A DNA stretch of 28,591 bases, taken from assembly GCA_012959595.1 (NCBI GenBank), contig DUCW01000025.1:9239-37829 (forward strand). The letters are read 5' to 3'. This document shows positions 8,167-16,465 of this stretch, piece after piece. The position numbers and the translations under genes were made by a program. Source of the stretch: Gemmatimonadota bacterium (GTDB lineage: Bacteria > Gemmatimonadota > Gemmatimonadetes > Longimicrobiales > Gaopeijiaceae). The notes below the pieces were generated by a model. The model worked only from the letters and a program-made list of their open reading frames with translations, did no database searches and was not told the origin of the DNA. The stretch's first letter is position 1. Each line of letters opens with the position of its first letter.

Positions 8167-9246
8167 TCAGAAAGAACCCTCCACCCGTTCCAGAAAGTCT
8201 ATCCTCGGAACAGCAATCAAACCATCTATTATACCCAGCCGTATAGAGTCGATTTCAGCCATAAGTTCAGGTTTGTATTTTCCTGCTAAGCTGGGATTTA
8301 CCACGTAATCTGCGGCCCCGCTTTGGCCGCCAGCATAATAGGCCTCGCCAGAAGGTAGTTTTCCTTCCTTCCAAAGCTTGGCTAACCGCAAGAAAGCCTC
8401 CGGTATCCTTATTACAGCACTCCCTAATATCACTTCTGGAACAACATCGTTCTGGTCTCTATTCATACCCATGGCCCACACTTCTTCACCTGAATCTCTT
8501 GCTTCTCGGACGGCCTGAAAAACACCGAAACTTGCAGCATCAGTATTGTGGATCAAAACATCGACCCCTCTTCTTATAAGCGTGACAGCGGCTTCCTTGG
8601 CCATTGCTACATCGTCCCAACTTCCAATCCAGTTCACAAGGACTTCTACGTCTGGATTTACCGATTTTGCACCTGCCTCAAAACCAGTGAAAGTCGCCTC
8701 TGCAGGAGGAGTAGACACTCCCCCTACCATACCGACTATCCCGGTCTTAGTTATTCTAGAGGCTACAACACCAGCTATATAACTACCTTCCTCTAGTTCG
8801 AAAATCAGCGGTATGACGTTCTCTGAAACCCTACCTCCAGAGCTCACTATAATGGTGACTTCTGGAAATTGCTCACCCACACGGATGGCAGCGTCCTGGT
8901 ATTCAAACCCGTGAGCAAAAATCAGCCTATAGCCAGAAACGGCGTAAGCCCTAAGTGCTTCATCGAATTCAGCGGGGGTGCTCGTCTGCTGATGGCTGAT
9001 CCTAGCACCAAAAGTCTTTTCGATCAGCTGTATTCCTTCGTAAGCACTTCCGTACCATCCAGCATCACTGACAGGACCGGAAGTCAGCAGTGCCACGCGA
9101 AAACCACTAAATTCGGACTCACTTAATGGATCCTCATTTCTGGCATCCGAACATGCCATAGTGAATAACAGTACCACTGAAATCACCCTCTTTATTTTAC
9201 TGACAGCATTCCCCAAAATCGTCCCCCTTTCCGAAACTCGGCTCAT
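8167..9246 (-). CDS. BMP-family ABC transporter substrate-binding lipoprotein
   Basis: This is the periplasmic binding component of the importer. The N-terminus has a basic region, a hydrophobic stretch (VISVVLLFTMA) and a lipobox ending in AC, so it is probably lipid-anchored. The mature part is a Bmp/PnrA fold (periplasmic binding protein type I): FRVALLTSGPVSDAGWYGSAYEG at the start of domain 1, YRLIFAHGFEYQDA, FELEEGSYIAG and TGIVGMVGGVSTPP, and VDVLIHNTDAASFG later. BMP proteins characterised so far bind purine or other nucleosides; the ligand here is inferred. The ATG at 9246 has a poor ribosome site. A TTG at 9216 has AGGGGG 6 bases upstream and would give a more compact signal peptide, so the true start may be there. 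It heads the four-gene operon. Confidence 0.92.
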   Translation of the reverse strand: MSRVSERGTILGNAVSKIKRVISVVLLFTMACSDARNEDPLSESEFSGFRVALLTSGPVSDAGWYGSAYEGIQLIEKTFGARISHQQTSTPAEFDEALRAYAVSGYRLIFAHGFEYQDAAIRVGEQFPEVTIIVSSGGRVSENVIPLIFELEEGSYIAGVVASRITKTGIVGMVGGVSTPPAEATFTGFEAGAKSVNPDVEVLVNWIGSWDDVAMAKEAAVTLIRRGVDVLIHNTDAASFGVFQAVREARDSGEEVWAMGMNRDQNDVVPEVILGSAVIRIPEAFLRLAKLWKEGKLPSGEAYYAGGQSGAADYVVNPSLAGKYKPELMAEIDSIRLGIIDGLIAVPRIDFLERVEGSF

Positions 9247-9310
9247 AGCTTCAGAGAGTTTATAAAGTTAGTAGATCAGTTTCCAGTTTTGACAGCTTTC
9301 TTGTCCAAAG

Positions 9311-9325
9311 ATCAAGGGCCTTGAT
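9311..9325. promoter_or_regulatory. 15-bp near-perfect palindrome, candidate operator
   Basis: ATCAAGG-G-CCTTGAT is an inverted repeat with 7-bp arms around one central base. It lies in the divergent region between the BMP importer and the NSS symporter. Another palindrome, TTGATCAA (9329-9336), starts three bases later and overlaps the -35 of the NSS promoter. Placement and symmetry suggest a dimeric repressor or activator site; the protein is unknown. Confidence 0.4.
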
Positions 9326-9328
9326 ATG

Positions 9329-9357
9329 TTGATCAAACTATCTCACGCCAATAATAC
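9329..9357 (+). promoter_or_regulatory. Sigma70-type promoter for the NSS symporter
   Basis: TTGATC (9329-9334), a 17-base spacer and TAATAC (9352-9357) make a good housekeeping promoter. Transcription would begin near 9365, about 40 bases before the ATG at 9406. No equally clear promoter was found for the opposite-strand importer operon. Confidence 0.5.
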
Positions 9358-9405
9358 AACGTAAACTGTTTTTCCATACTTTAACATTTCTTAGGTGAAC
9401 ATTAT

Positions 9406-10794
9406 ATGAAAGACCGTCGAGAAAACTGGAGTTCAAATTTCGGCTTTATACTAGCAGCCACTGGAAGTGCCATAGGATTGGGAAACCTGTGGAAATTTCC
9501 TTTCATCACATGGAAAAACGATGGGGGTGCGTTTGTTCTGATCTACCTGATATGCATCATAGCAGTTGGTCTTCCCATAATGATGGCAGAACTTCTCGTT
9601 GGGCGCAAAACCCAGAAAAGTGCTGTAGGTGCATTGCGTGAAGCGATTGGACCCGCTTGGGGTTGGGTGGGAACTTGGGGAGTCATGGCAGGCTTTGTTA
9701 TTTTAAGTTACTACGCCGTCGTCGCTGGGTGGTCGCTCTTCTATCTATTCCAAACGTTGAATTGGAGCTTTTTTGGTTTTCCGACCCAAGCCAACATGGG
9801 AGGATTATTTGCAGGCTTGGCTGCAAACGGACTACTACAAACTACCTTGTCTGGCACCTTCATGTTGCTCACTGTAGCTGTCGTGTTCTTTGGAGTCCAC
9901 GGCGGCATAGAAAGAACCGCACGCCTTTGTCTGCCTGCCCTGTTCGTTATCATGCTGCTACTGCTGTTCAGTGCTTTGAGCATGGAAGGCTCAGGAGAGG
10001 CACTGAACTTCATTTTCCGGCCCAATTTCTCCGAATTGGATACCGCGGCAATCCTTGAGGCTCTGGGCCATGCATTCTTTACCTTATCTCTGGGAATGGG
10101 GACAATGATAGTCTATGGCTCCTACGTGGCGCGTGAACGTTCTCTTGTTAACGCAGCGGGCTCAATTGTGATACTAGACACTGTAATCGCACTGATCGCT
10201 ACCATAATCATGTTTTCGGTAATCTTTACTGTCCCTGGAATGCCAGAACAAGTAGATGGTTCTTCAGTAGGCATGCTGTTTATCTCATTGCCACAGTTGT
10301 TTTATGAGGTGGTCCCGTTCGGAGTTGTTCTTGCACCAGCATTCTATCTCTTGGTGGCATTGGCAGCCTTAACTTCAACCATCTCACTGCTGGAAGTAGT
10401 GGTCAGTTATTTCATCGATCAGAGGAAAATGGAACGGTCTCGAGCCACTCTATTAAGTGGAGCCTGTATTTACATCTTCACCTTTCTTTCTGGACTGTCT
10501 TTCGGTGCATTCCCCTGGCTCTCAAACTTTGAGCTTTTCGATGGCAAGGCGGGGTTCTTTGCCACCATGGATCATTTTGCCTCTAATTGGGCTCTCCCAT
10601 TGGGCGGGCTACTGATAACTTTAGGAGTTGGCTGGTTTATGCCTTCTAGCGACACTGAGGCTGAATTGGTAGGATCTGGATCTCCAGGTTGGTTTAGCCA
10701 CAAAGCTTGGCTATTCGCTGTCCGATTCATAGCACCTGCTGCGGTTGCCGCTATTCTGATAGCTGTCATCTTCTTTGGAAAGGACTTTTCATAG
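9406..10794 (+). CDS. Sodium-dependent transporter of the NSS (neurotransmitter:sodium symporter) family, 462 residues
   Basis: This is an inner-membrane Na+-coupled carrier, LeuT fold, for amino acids or amines. The TM1 signature GSAIGLGNLWKFPFITWKNDGGAFVLIY (about residues 19-46) contains the unwound segment that binds substrate and Na+. GLPIMMAELLVGRK follows TM2, and FFTLSLGMGTMIVYGSYV corresponds to TM6 with its central glycines. About 11-12 hydrophobic segments fill the expected length for prokaryotic members. The ATG at 9406 has an AGGTG about 8 bases upstream. It is a single-gene unit divergent from the BMP importer; the facing gene block 3' of it is the tRNA pair. The substrate cannot be assigned; Trp, Tyr, Leu and others are known in the family. 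Confidence 0.93.
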   Translation: MKDRRENWSSNFGFILAATGSAIGLGNLWKFPFITWKNDGGAFVLIYLICIIAVGLPIMMAELLVGRKTQKSAVGALREAIGPAWGWVGTWGVMAGFVILSYYAVVAGWSLFYLFQTLNWSFFGFPTQANMGGLFAGLAANGLLQTTLSGTFMLLTVAVVFFGVHGGIERTARLCLPALFVIMLLLLFSALSMEGSGEALNFIFRPNFSELDTAAILEALGHAFFTLSLGMGTMIVYGSYVARERSLVNAAGSIVILDTVIALIATIIMFSVIFTVPGMPEQVDGSSVGMLFISLPQLFYEVVPFGVVLAPAFYLLVALAALTSTISLLEVVVSYFIDQRKMERSRATLLSGACIYIFTFLSGLSFGAFPWLSNFELFDGKAGFFATMDHFASNWALPLGGLLITLGVGWFMPSSDTEAELVGSGSPGWFSHKAWLFAVRFIAPAAVAAILIAVIFFGKDFS

Positions 10795-10820
10795 ACCACT
10801 CTGGGCTGAACTAATTATGA

Positions 10821-10893
10821 TGGTCGCTACTGGACTCGAACCAGTGACCCCTACGATGTGAACGTAGTGCTCTACCAACTGAGCTAAGCGACC
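10821..10893 (-). tRNA. tRNA-Val (CAC anticodon)
   Basis: The 73-base cloverleaf has a fully paired acceptor stem (GGTCGCT with AGCGACC), a D-arm GCTCAGTTGGTAGAGC, an anticodon stem CTACG/CGTAG enclosing TTCACAT, and a T-arm with GGTTCGAGTCC. Anticodon CAC reads GTG (valine). The discriminator is A, and CCA is not encoded (TCA follows). It lies 53 bases downstream of tRNA-Glu on the same strand. Confidence 0.95.
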
Positions 10894-10946
10894 CCGGCTA
10901 GGCTATGATCGAAAGCACGTCACCTAAACCGCTCTCCATAAATTCA

Positions 10947-11019
10947 TACCCCCACGGGGAATCGAACCCCGGTTTCCTGGCTGAGAACCAGATGTCCTAG
11001 GCCACTAGACGATGGGGGC
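10947..11019 (-). tRNA. tRNA-Glu (CTC anticodon)
   Basis: The acceptor stem pairs GCCCCCA with TGGGGGT (one G-U). The D-arm contains GTCTAGTGGCCTAGGAC as in other bacterial tRNA-Glu genes. The anticodon stem TCTGG/CCAGG encloses TTCTCAG, and the T-arm is CGGGG TTCGATT CCCCG. Anticodon CTC reads GAG (glutamate). The CCA end is not encoded. It is probably co-transcribed with the tRNA-Val downstream. Confidence 0.95.
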
Positions 11020-11046
11020 AGTACTAGCATCAAAAAAGCGGACGAA

Positions 11047-11075
11047 AGAATAAGCACGATTACTTTTCGATACAA
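11047..11075 (-). promoter_or_regulatory. Promoter for the tRNA-Glu/tRNA-Val unit
   Basis: On the minus strand TTGTAT (11075-11070), a 17-base spacer and TATTCT (11052-11047) form a plausible sigma70 promoter. Its start site would fall some 20 bases before the 5' end of tRNA-Glu. It lies just beyond the aminotransferase stop at 11085. Confidence 0.4.
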
Positions 11076-11084
11076 CCCCAAACG

Positions 11085-12458
11085 CTAACTATGGCTTACT
11101 CTGAGCAGCATGTCCGACAAACATGTCACAGCAAAATCTATCTGCTTTTCCGTTATGGTAGCAGCCGGTGCAAGTTGCACCACCTCTCCGTGCCTGCCAG
11201 CGGGTAACACAATCAGGCCTTGTCTGAGCGCTTGTCGGGCGACCCTGGCTCCTTGTCCTTTCCAAGGACCTCCAGCTTCAGTACGCAATTCGATACCCAC
11301 TAAAAGACCTCTGCCCCTCACTTCATGTATGTGACGACCAGAGTCTAAAGACGCTCGCAGAGAGGCGAGTAAATACTGTCCTTTCTCTACACTCTTAGAA
11401 ATCAACCTTTCTGACCTTAAAACACCCAGAAAGCTCAGTGCTGTTGTGCAAGATAGAGGATGACCCAAAAAAGTACTGGTGTGAATAGCTTCTCCGTGAG
11501 TTTCGGGCCAGGCCTCCATAGCAGCCCTAGACCCCAAGCATGCACTCAAAGGTAATCCTCCACCCAAAGCTTTACCCAGGCATACCAGATCCGGAACTAC
11601 TCCTTCTGTTTCACTCTCAAACATTACTCCAGAGCGGCCCAGGCCAGTAAAAATCTCATCAAAAATGAGTGCAACACCAGCTGATTTGCTCAAGTCAGAG
11701 AGACCCCGTAAGAACCCTCTTGGGGCGATTCGAACTCCACCTCTTCCCTGAATCGGCTCAATGACTATAGCACCAACGGATACTCCCGAAGACTCTCGCT
11801 TACTCAAAATCCTTACAATTTGTGTGAGTAACCGTGAAGCCTCGTCTTCCGATGTTGGAAACGGAACGAAATCAGTTGCCTCCGATAATCTATCCACAAA
11901 GGGATCACGGAAAGCCTGTCTGTCTGTGATTGACAGGCTTCCTAGTGTCAATCCGTGATATGCCCCCTTAAATGCTATGACTCCAGTCTTTCCAGTAAGC
12001 AACTGGGCCGTCTTTAGGGCGATCTCTATTGCCTCTGTACCAGAAGAGGCCAAGACTGTTCTGGTTTCCTGCCAAGGTGCCAGCGATCCCAGTTCTTCCA
12101 TGAGTTTCACCTTTGCAAGAGAAGGGTGGACATCTCCCATCCCATGAACAAGACGTTTGGCTTGTTCCTCCATTGCTATCCCTATATCGGGATGTGAGTG
12201 TCCAGCAAAAGCCACGCCGAAAGCAGAAGTTAAATCCACATATACATTGCCATCGACGTCACTCACATTTGAACCTAAAGCTTGGTCCCAAAAAACTGGA
12301 AAATCGTCACTTAACCAAGTTATATTGCGAGATTCAACTGCATGTAGGCGACTGGCCAACTCAAGAGAGTGCGGGCCTGGAGGCGGTGTTTTGATGGAGG
12401 GCAATTGTGCCCCAAATTTTGAATTCACCCTACTCGTTTCCGAGCTGATCCTCAGCAA
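11085..12458 (-). CDS. Class III PLP-dependent aminotransferase, 457 residues
   Basis: This is a cytoplasmic fold-type I aminotransferase of the omega/acetylornithine/4-aminobutyrate group. Evidence includes VDLTSAFGVAFAGHSHP near residue 75, SSGTEAIEIALKTAQ (138-152), FKGAYHGLTLGSLS, the class III signature ALIFDEIFTGLGRSG (Asp267 for the PLP nitrogen) and Lys296 in LGKALGGGLPLSACLG as Schiff-base lysine. The chain is full length. The TTG at 12458 overlaps the end of fabI by 29 bases; a GTG at 12428, one base past the fabI stop, is an equally possible start because the first ten residues lie outside the conserved region. It is last in the ligA-CaCA-fabI string. Its amino donor and acceptor are not deducible. 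Confidence 0.92.
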   Translation of the reverse strand: MLRISSETSRVNSKFGAQLPSIKTPPPGPHSLELASRLHAVESRNITWLSDDFPVFWDQALGSNVSDVDGNVYVDLTSAFGVAFAGHSHPDIGIAMEEQAKRLVHGMGDVHPSLAKVKLMEELGSLAPWQETRTVLASSGTEAIEIALKTAQLLTGKTGVIAFKGAYHGLTLGSLSITDRQAFRDPFVDRLSEATDFVPFPTSEDEASRLLTQIVRILSKRESSGVSVGAIVIEPIQGRGGVRIAPRGFLRGLSDLSKSAGVALIFDEIFTGLGRSGVMFESETEGVVPDLVCLGKALGGGLPLSACLGSRAAMEAWPETHGEAIHTSTFLGHPLSCTTALSFLGVLRSERLISKSVEKGQYLLASLRASLDSGRHIHEVRGRGLLVGIELRTEAGGPWKGQGARVARQALRQGLIVLPAGRHGEVVQLAPAATITEKQIDFAVTCLSDMLLRVSHS

Positions 12459-13329
12459 TCATACCCATGACGTTGTACCCCTTGTCCACGTGTAGAGTCT
12501 CCCCAGATATGCCAGATCCTAACGGAGAGCACAAGAAAGCCGCTGCATTAGCGACATCTAGAGCGGAATTGACCCCTGAAAGGGCTGAATTAGCTTCATA
12601 ATAATCCACCATCCTATCTATTGATCCGATTGCCCTTGCCGCCCTACTAGCTAGGGGGCCAGCTGAAAGCGTATTGATCCGAAGCCCCCAACGCCTGCCT
12701 GCTTCATAAGCTAAAGTTCGAGTATCACTTTCAAGTGCCGCCTTTGCGGAGCTCATGCCCCCTCCATATCCTGGAATCACCTTTTCTGCCGCTAAATAGC
12801 TTAACGAAACCACCGCACCTTCTCTGCTCATAAAAGGGCCAAATCGCTGTACCATGCTGACCAATGAATAAGCACTGGAACCTACTGCTGCCAGATATCC
12901 TGCCCGACTTGTCTCTACGAGAAGATTCCGTACCTCTGGGCCGTTTGCAAGTGAGTGGACGAGAACATCCAGGGAAGCCCCCCCAAGGTCTTTTTGAACT
13001 TCCTCAGCAACCTCTTGAATGGTGTAACCAGAAATCCCCTTATACCTTTTATCTTCCGCCACATCCTCGGGAACATCCTCGGGAACATCAAAAGATGCAT
13101 CGACAGGATAAATCTTTTCTATGTTGAGCTGTCCCCCTCCGGCAAGGCCCATATCCAGTTTCCCTAGAGCCAAGCTCCGAGTGAATATTTTACACATTGG
13201 AGGCCACGTACCTACCCGAACTGAAGCCCCAGCCTGAGCCAAAGCTTTTACGATTGCCCATCCGTATCCTTTATCATCAGCAACCCCAGCAACAAAAGCA
13301 TTTTTTCCGGTCAAATCGATCGGAAGCAT
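12430..13329 (-). CDS. fabI: Enoyl-[acyl-carrier-protein] reductase, plant/chlamydia-type FabI, 299 residues
   Basis: This short-chain dehydrogenase catalyses the last reduction of each fatty acid elongation round using NAD(P)H. The nucleotide-binding segment is FVAGVADDKGYGWAIVKALA. The catalytic pair is Tyr178 and Tyr188 with Lys196 in YLAAEKVIPGYGGGMSSAK; the Tyr-Lys gap is one residue longer than in E. coli FabI, as in plant ENR. The segment TWPPMCKIF, an insert with PEDVPEDV followed by KRYKG, and VHSLANGPEV also match the plant/chlamydial branch. The start is the ATG at 13329, with AAGGA 8 bases upstream; the ATG at 13338 abuts that site. The gene overlaps the aminotransferase and follows the CaCA antiporter gene by 41 bases. 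Confidence 0.93.
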   Translation of the reverse strand: MLPIDLTGKNAFVAGVADDKGYGWAIVKALAQAGASVRVGTWPPMCKIFTRSLALGKLDMGLAGGGQLNIEKIYPVDASFDVPEDVPEDVAEDKRYKGISGYTIQEVAEEVQKDLGGASLDVLVHSLANGPEVRNLLVETSRAGYLAAVGSSAYSLVSMVQRFGPFMSREGAVVSLSYLAAEKVIPGYGGGMSSAKAALESDTRTLAYEAGRRWGLRINTLSAGPLASRAARAIGSIDRMVDYYEANSALSGVNSALDVANAAAFLCSPLGSGISGETLHVDKGYNVMGMIAEDQLGNE

Positions 13330-13370
13330 GTAGTCCATCCTTTTTAAAAGAAGCTCCAGAAATCAGGCTG

Positions 13371-14315
13371 TCACAATAAAATCCAGCTGACTATACCAAG
13401 ATAAGTAGCCACCAAAATAAACCCATCTCTACGACTAATCACATCACCAATTTTAGCAAGTACCATCAAAAGCACAGTAATGGCCAGCATGGCTGGATAC
13501 TGTTTGTTGATAATCTCAGGGCTGACGCTTATTGGTGCAGCAATAGACGTTATTCCTAATACAAGGGTCAAATTAAAAATATTTGATCCTACAATGTTTC
13601 CGATAGCCAATCCTTTTTCATCTTTCAATGCTGCCGTGAGCGATGTTGCAAGTTCGGGTAAAGATGTCCCGATAGAGACCATCGTCAGCGCTATGACCAA
13701 TTCCGACACACCCATGGATGCAGCGAGGTAGGTGACCGACTGCCTTAATAGGAATGAACCGTAAGTGAGGAAGCATATGCCTAAGACCACTAGAGCCAAT
13801 GAACCCGGTAATTTTCCTGACGCTGGCGTTCTAGAGCTAGGCCGGCCGGCCTGTCTGGCCTGAGCTCCAGCCACGATTTTATAGACATACCAGCATAGAA
13901 TTATTACTAAGAATACACCTTCCTCCCGACTAACCGTCAAATCCTTCATTATCGGGAAAACCACAACAGTAGTTGCAAACATGACAACAAAATCTCTATT
14001 CATCACTCTACTCATCACTGCTGGCTCTACCAGCAATTTCGCCACTATCGCTGTTAGGGCCATTACCAGTCCTATATTGGCCATATTTGATCCCACAACA
14101 TTGCCTATCGCCAGCTCTGCACTTCCGTTCATGGCAGCGATAACCGAAATAAATAGTTCTGGTGCAGACGTCCCAAGAGATACCACTGTTAATCCTACAA
14201 CCAAGCCACTCACGCCCAGTGACCGTGCTATCTCTCCACTTCCTCTGACAAGTAGATTAGCACCACCGCAGAGTAAACATAGGCTTAGAATAAATAGAAA
14301 AATTTGTGAAATCAT
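13371..14315 (-). CDS. Calcium/sodium antiporter of the CaCA family (YrbG-like), 314 residues
   Basis: This is an inner-membrane cation exchanger with about ten helices in two inverted halves. The two alpha-repeats are plain: GLTVVSLGTSAPELFISVIAA plus GNVVGSNMANIG in the first half, and ALTMVSIGTSLPELATSLTAA plus GNIVGSNIFNLTLVLG in the second. The acidic residues of the SAPE/SLPE motifs bind Ca2+. A hydrophilic loop with QARQAGRPSSRTPASGK joins the halves. The ATG overlaps the ligA stop codon (ATGA), so translation is coupled to the ligase despite the unrelated function. The N-terminus LCLLCGGANLLVRGSGEIARSLG is the family pattern. Confidence 0.93.
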   Translation of the reverse strand: MISQIFLFILSLCLLCGGANLLVRGSGEIARSLGVSGLVVGLTVVSLGTSAPELFISVIAAMNGSAELAIGNVVGSNMANIGLVMALTAIVAKLLVEPAVMSRVMNRDFVVMFATTVVVFPIMKDLTVSREEGVFLVIILCWYVYKIVAGAQARQAGRPSSRTPASGKLPGSLALVVLGICFLTYGSFLLRQSVTYLAASMGVSELVIALTMVSIGTSLPELATSLTAALKDEKGLAIGNIVGSNIFNLTLVLGITSIAAPISVSPEIINKQYPAMLAITVLLMVLAKIGDVISRRDGFILVATYLGIVSWILL

Positions 14316-16312
14316 TGCTTTATCTTATTGATGAACTCGCTCTCACTTAATAGTTTTACTCTGAGATTTTTTGCTTTCTGAAGCTTTGATCCAGGATCTT
14401 CACCCACTACCAGAAACTTGGTTCTAGAACTTACCGACCCTGACACTTTTCCTCCTACACTTTCGACGGCCTCTATCGCTTCACCCCTTTTAATTCGAAT
14501 GAGCTTTCCTGTAAAAACAAAAGTCTTGCCTGCCATTTCTGAGCTTCGAGAGCTTTTGGGAGGAATAAGCCTGACTCCCTGGTGCAATACGGCACTGATC
14601 CGGCTCGATGTAATGTCATTGTGCAGATATTCATAGATTTGTTCTGACATGATAGACCCAACCCCATCAATAGATTCCAGCCTTTCTATACTTGCTTCCT
14701 GCAGAGCAGGAAGATTTCCAAATTCATTTGCTAAATTCTTAGCTACAGTCACTCCCACTTCTGGAATTCCTAAGCCATAGATGAAACGGTTAAAATCTAT
14801 TGATTTCTTCTCCTGTATAGCTCTGTAAAGGTTCTCTGCCGACTTCTTCCGAAACCCCTCCAACTCCTCTAAGGCTTCTACCTGCAGACAAAAAAGATCT
14901 GCCGGTTCAGACACTAGTTTTTCATCCACTAACTTTTCGATATTTTTCTTCCCCAATCCTTCGATATCGAGTCCTTCCCTGGAGCCAAAGTGTAGAATTC
15001 CCGCCTTGAGTTGCGCCACACAGCCAAAGCGATTGGGACAGTAGCTAAATGGCCCTCTTTCGACAATTTCGACATCGCAGGCCGGACAATTTTTAGGAAT
15101 CCGAAATTCCTTTCCCCTTTGAGTATTTTCTTCTTCAATTCTTTCGACAACCTGAGGGATGACATCGCCAGCCCTTTGGATTCTTACCAGATCGCCAGCC
15201 CTAACGCCTCTCCGTTCAACCTCTTCCCTGTTGTGCAATGATGCCCGAGATACAGTAACCCCCCCTACAATAACTGGGTCAAGATCGGCAACTGGAGTGA
15301 GTTTCCCTGTTCTGCCAACCTGAACTACGATTTTTCTAATCCTTGTGGTCGCTTTTCTTGGCTCAAATTTAAGTGCCAAAGCCCACCTAGGATGATGAGA
15401 GGTATTCCCAAGTTCCTCTCTCACATCTAGTTGGTTGATCTTCGCTACTACACCATCAATCTCGTAATCCAGCTCATCTCGCCTGTCTTCGTAACTTCTA
15501 TAATATTCCTCTATCTCGTTCAATGTGGTTACCACCTGGGCTTCTGGTACAATCTTGAATCCCCAGTCCTTGAGCATCTCCAACCCTTCAAAATCTGACT
15601 CAACCGCTAGACCTGGACATTGCAAAATGTCGAAAATCATTAGCTCTAAAGGCCTCTCCGCAGTCACTCGGGATTTAAGCTGGCGGAGGGAACCAGAAGC
15701 AGAATTCCTTGGATTAGCGTAAGGGTCCAGGCCCTTTTTCAACATTGCTTGATTGAGCTCTTCGAATTCGGAGAGATACATAATGACCTCCCCGCGGACT
15801 GAAAGAGTTTCGGGGGCGACTCTTTTCGAACTCAAAAGACGCAGTGGCAGAGAAGAAATTGTCTTGGCATTCTCGGTAATCACCTCGCCAACTTGTCCAT
15901 TCCCTCGCGTAACCGCTCTCACGAAGACCCCGTGTTCGTACACTAGTTCTATCGAAGCACCGTCGAGTTTTGGTTCTAACAAGTATTCTGGATTGTTTCC
16001 TAGGGTATCCTTTATTCTTTTATCAAATCGCACTAGCTCTTCTAGGTTCTTTGTGGAATCTAAAGAGAGCATTGGCACACTGTGTTCAGCTGTTCCAAAG
16101 GACTTTTGAGGCTCTGCTCCAACTCTCTGCGTAGGAGAATCATTCGTGATCAATTCTGGCCATTCTAGTTCCAAGGCCCTTAGTTCAGCGAAAAGAAGAT
16201 CATAGTCTGAATCCTTAATTTCAGGCCTAGATTCCACATAGTATAAATGAGCGTGGCGGTGCAACTCCAATCTGATTTTTTCTGCTCGGATTTCTGCCTC
16301 GGACTTAGACAT
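14312..16312 (-). CDS. ligA: NAD+-dependent DNA ligase, 666 residues
   Basis: It seals nicks during replication and repair using NAD+. In order it has the Ia domain (HLYYVESRPEIKDSDYD), the adenylation domain with the nucleotidyl lysine K115 in LLEPKLDGAS, an OB fold, a zinc finger (Cys409, Cys412, Cys425, Cys431), HhH repeats (LEELEGFRKKSAENL; IDGVGSIMSEQI) and a C-terminal BRCT domain from about residue 593. I chose the ATG at 16312 because it gives exactly the numbering of the E. coli enzyme (K115) and the family length. A GTG at 16363, with a good GAGGGG site, would add 17 residues and cannot be excluded. It is first in a string with the CaCA antiporter, fabI and an aminotransferase. Confidence 0.95.
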   Translation of the reverse strand: MSKSEAEIRAEKIRLELHRHAHLYYVESRPEIKDSDYDLLFAELRALELEWPELITNDSPTQRVGAEPQKSFGTAEHSVPMLSLDSTKNLEELVRFDKRIKDTLGNNPEYLLEPKLDGASIELVYEHGVFVRAVTRGNGQVGEVITENAKTISSLPLRLLSSKRVAPETLSVRGEVIMYLSEFEELNQAMLKKGLDPYANPRNSASGSLRQLKSRVTAERPLELMIFDILQCPGLAVESDFEGLEMLKDWGFKIVPEAQVVTTLNEIEEYYRSYEDRRDELDYEIDGVVAKINQLDVREELGNTSHHPRWALALKFEPRKATTRIRKIVVQVGRTGKLTPVADLDPVIVGGVTVSRASLHNREEVERRGVRAGDLVRIQRAGDVIPQVVERIEEENTQRGKEFRIPKNCPACDVEIVERGPFSYCPNRFGCVAQLKAGILHFGSREGLDIEGLGKKNIEKLVDEKLVSEPADLFCLQVEALEELEGFRKKSAENLYRAIQEKKSIDFNRFIYGLGIPEVGVTVAKNLANEFGNLPALQEASIERLESIDGVGSIMSEQIYEYLHNDITSSRISAVLHQGVRLIPPKSSRSSEMAGKTFVFTGKLIRIKRGEAIEAVESVGGKVSGSVSSRTKFLVVGEDPGSKLQKAKNLRVKLLSESEFINKIKQ

Positions 16313-16403
16313 GTCGCGTAAATCTCCGGTAGTATTGAAGCCATTCCAGGCCAACAAGTGCACCCATCCCCTCTTTAGCCCGCCAAATCAAAGTAACGAA
16401 AAC

Positions 16404-16433
16404 TAGACAGGATCTTAAAAGACGATCTATTTT
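16404..16433 (+). promoter_or_regulatory. Candidate promoter for the class V aminotransferase
   Basis: TAGACA (16404-16409), an 18-base spacer and TATTTT (16428-16433) resemble a sigma70 promoter about 32 bases before the TTG start. It lies in the 153-bp divergent region shared with ligA, where I see no clear promoter for the ligase. Confidence 0.35.
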
Positions 16434-16465
16434 AGCCTTCATACACCTTAACTGGATACCTATCA

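Noticed and set aside
13061..13088. Tandem 12-base repeat (two copies and a partial third) in fabI
   Set aside because: It encodes DVPEDVPEDV, which is conserved in plant and chlamydial enoyl-ACP reductases, so it is a family feature rather than a new repeat expansion.
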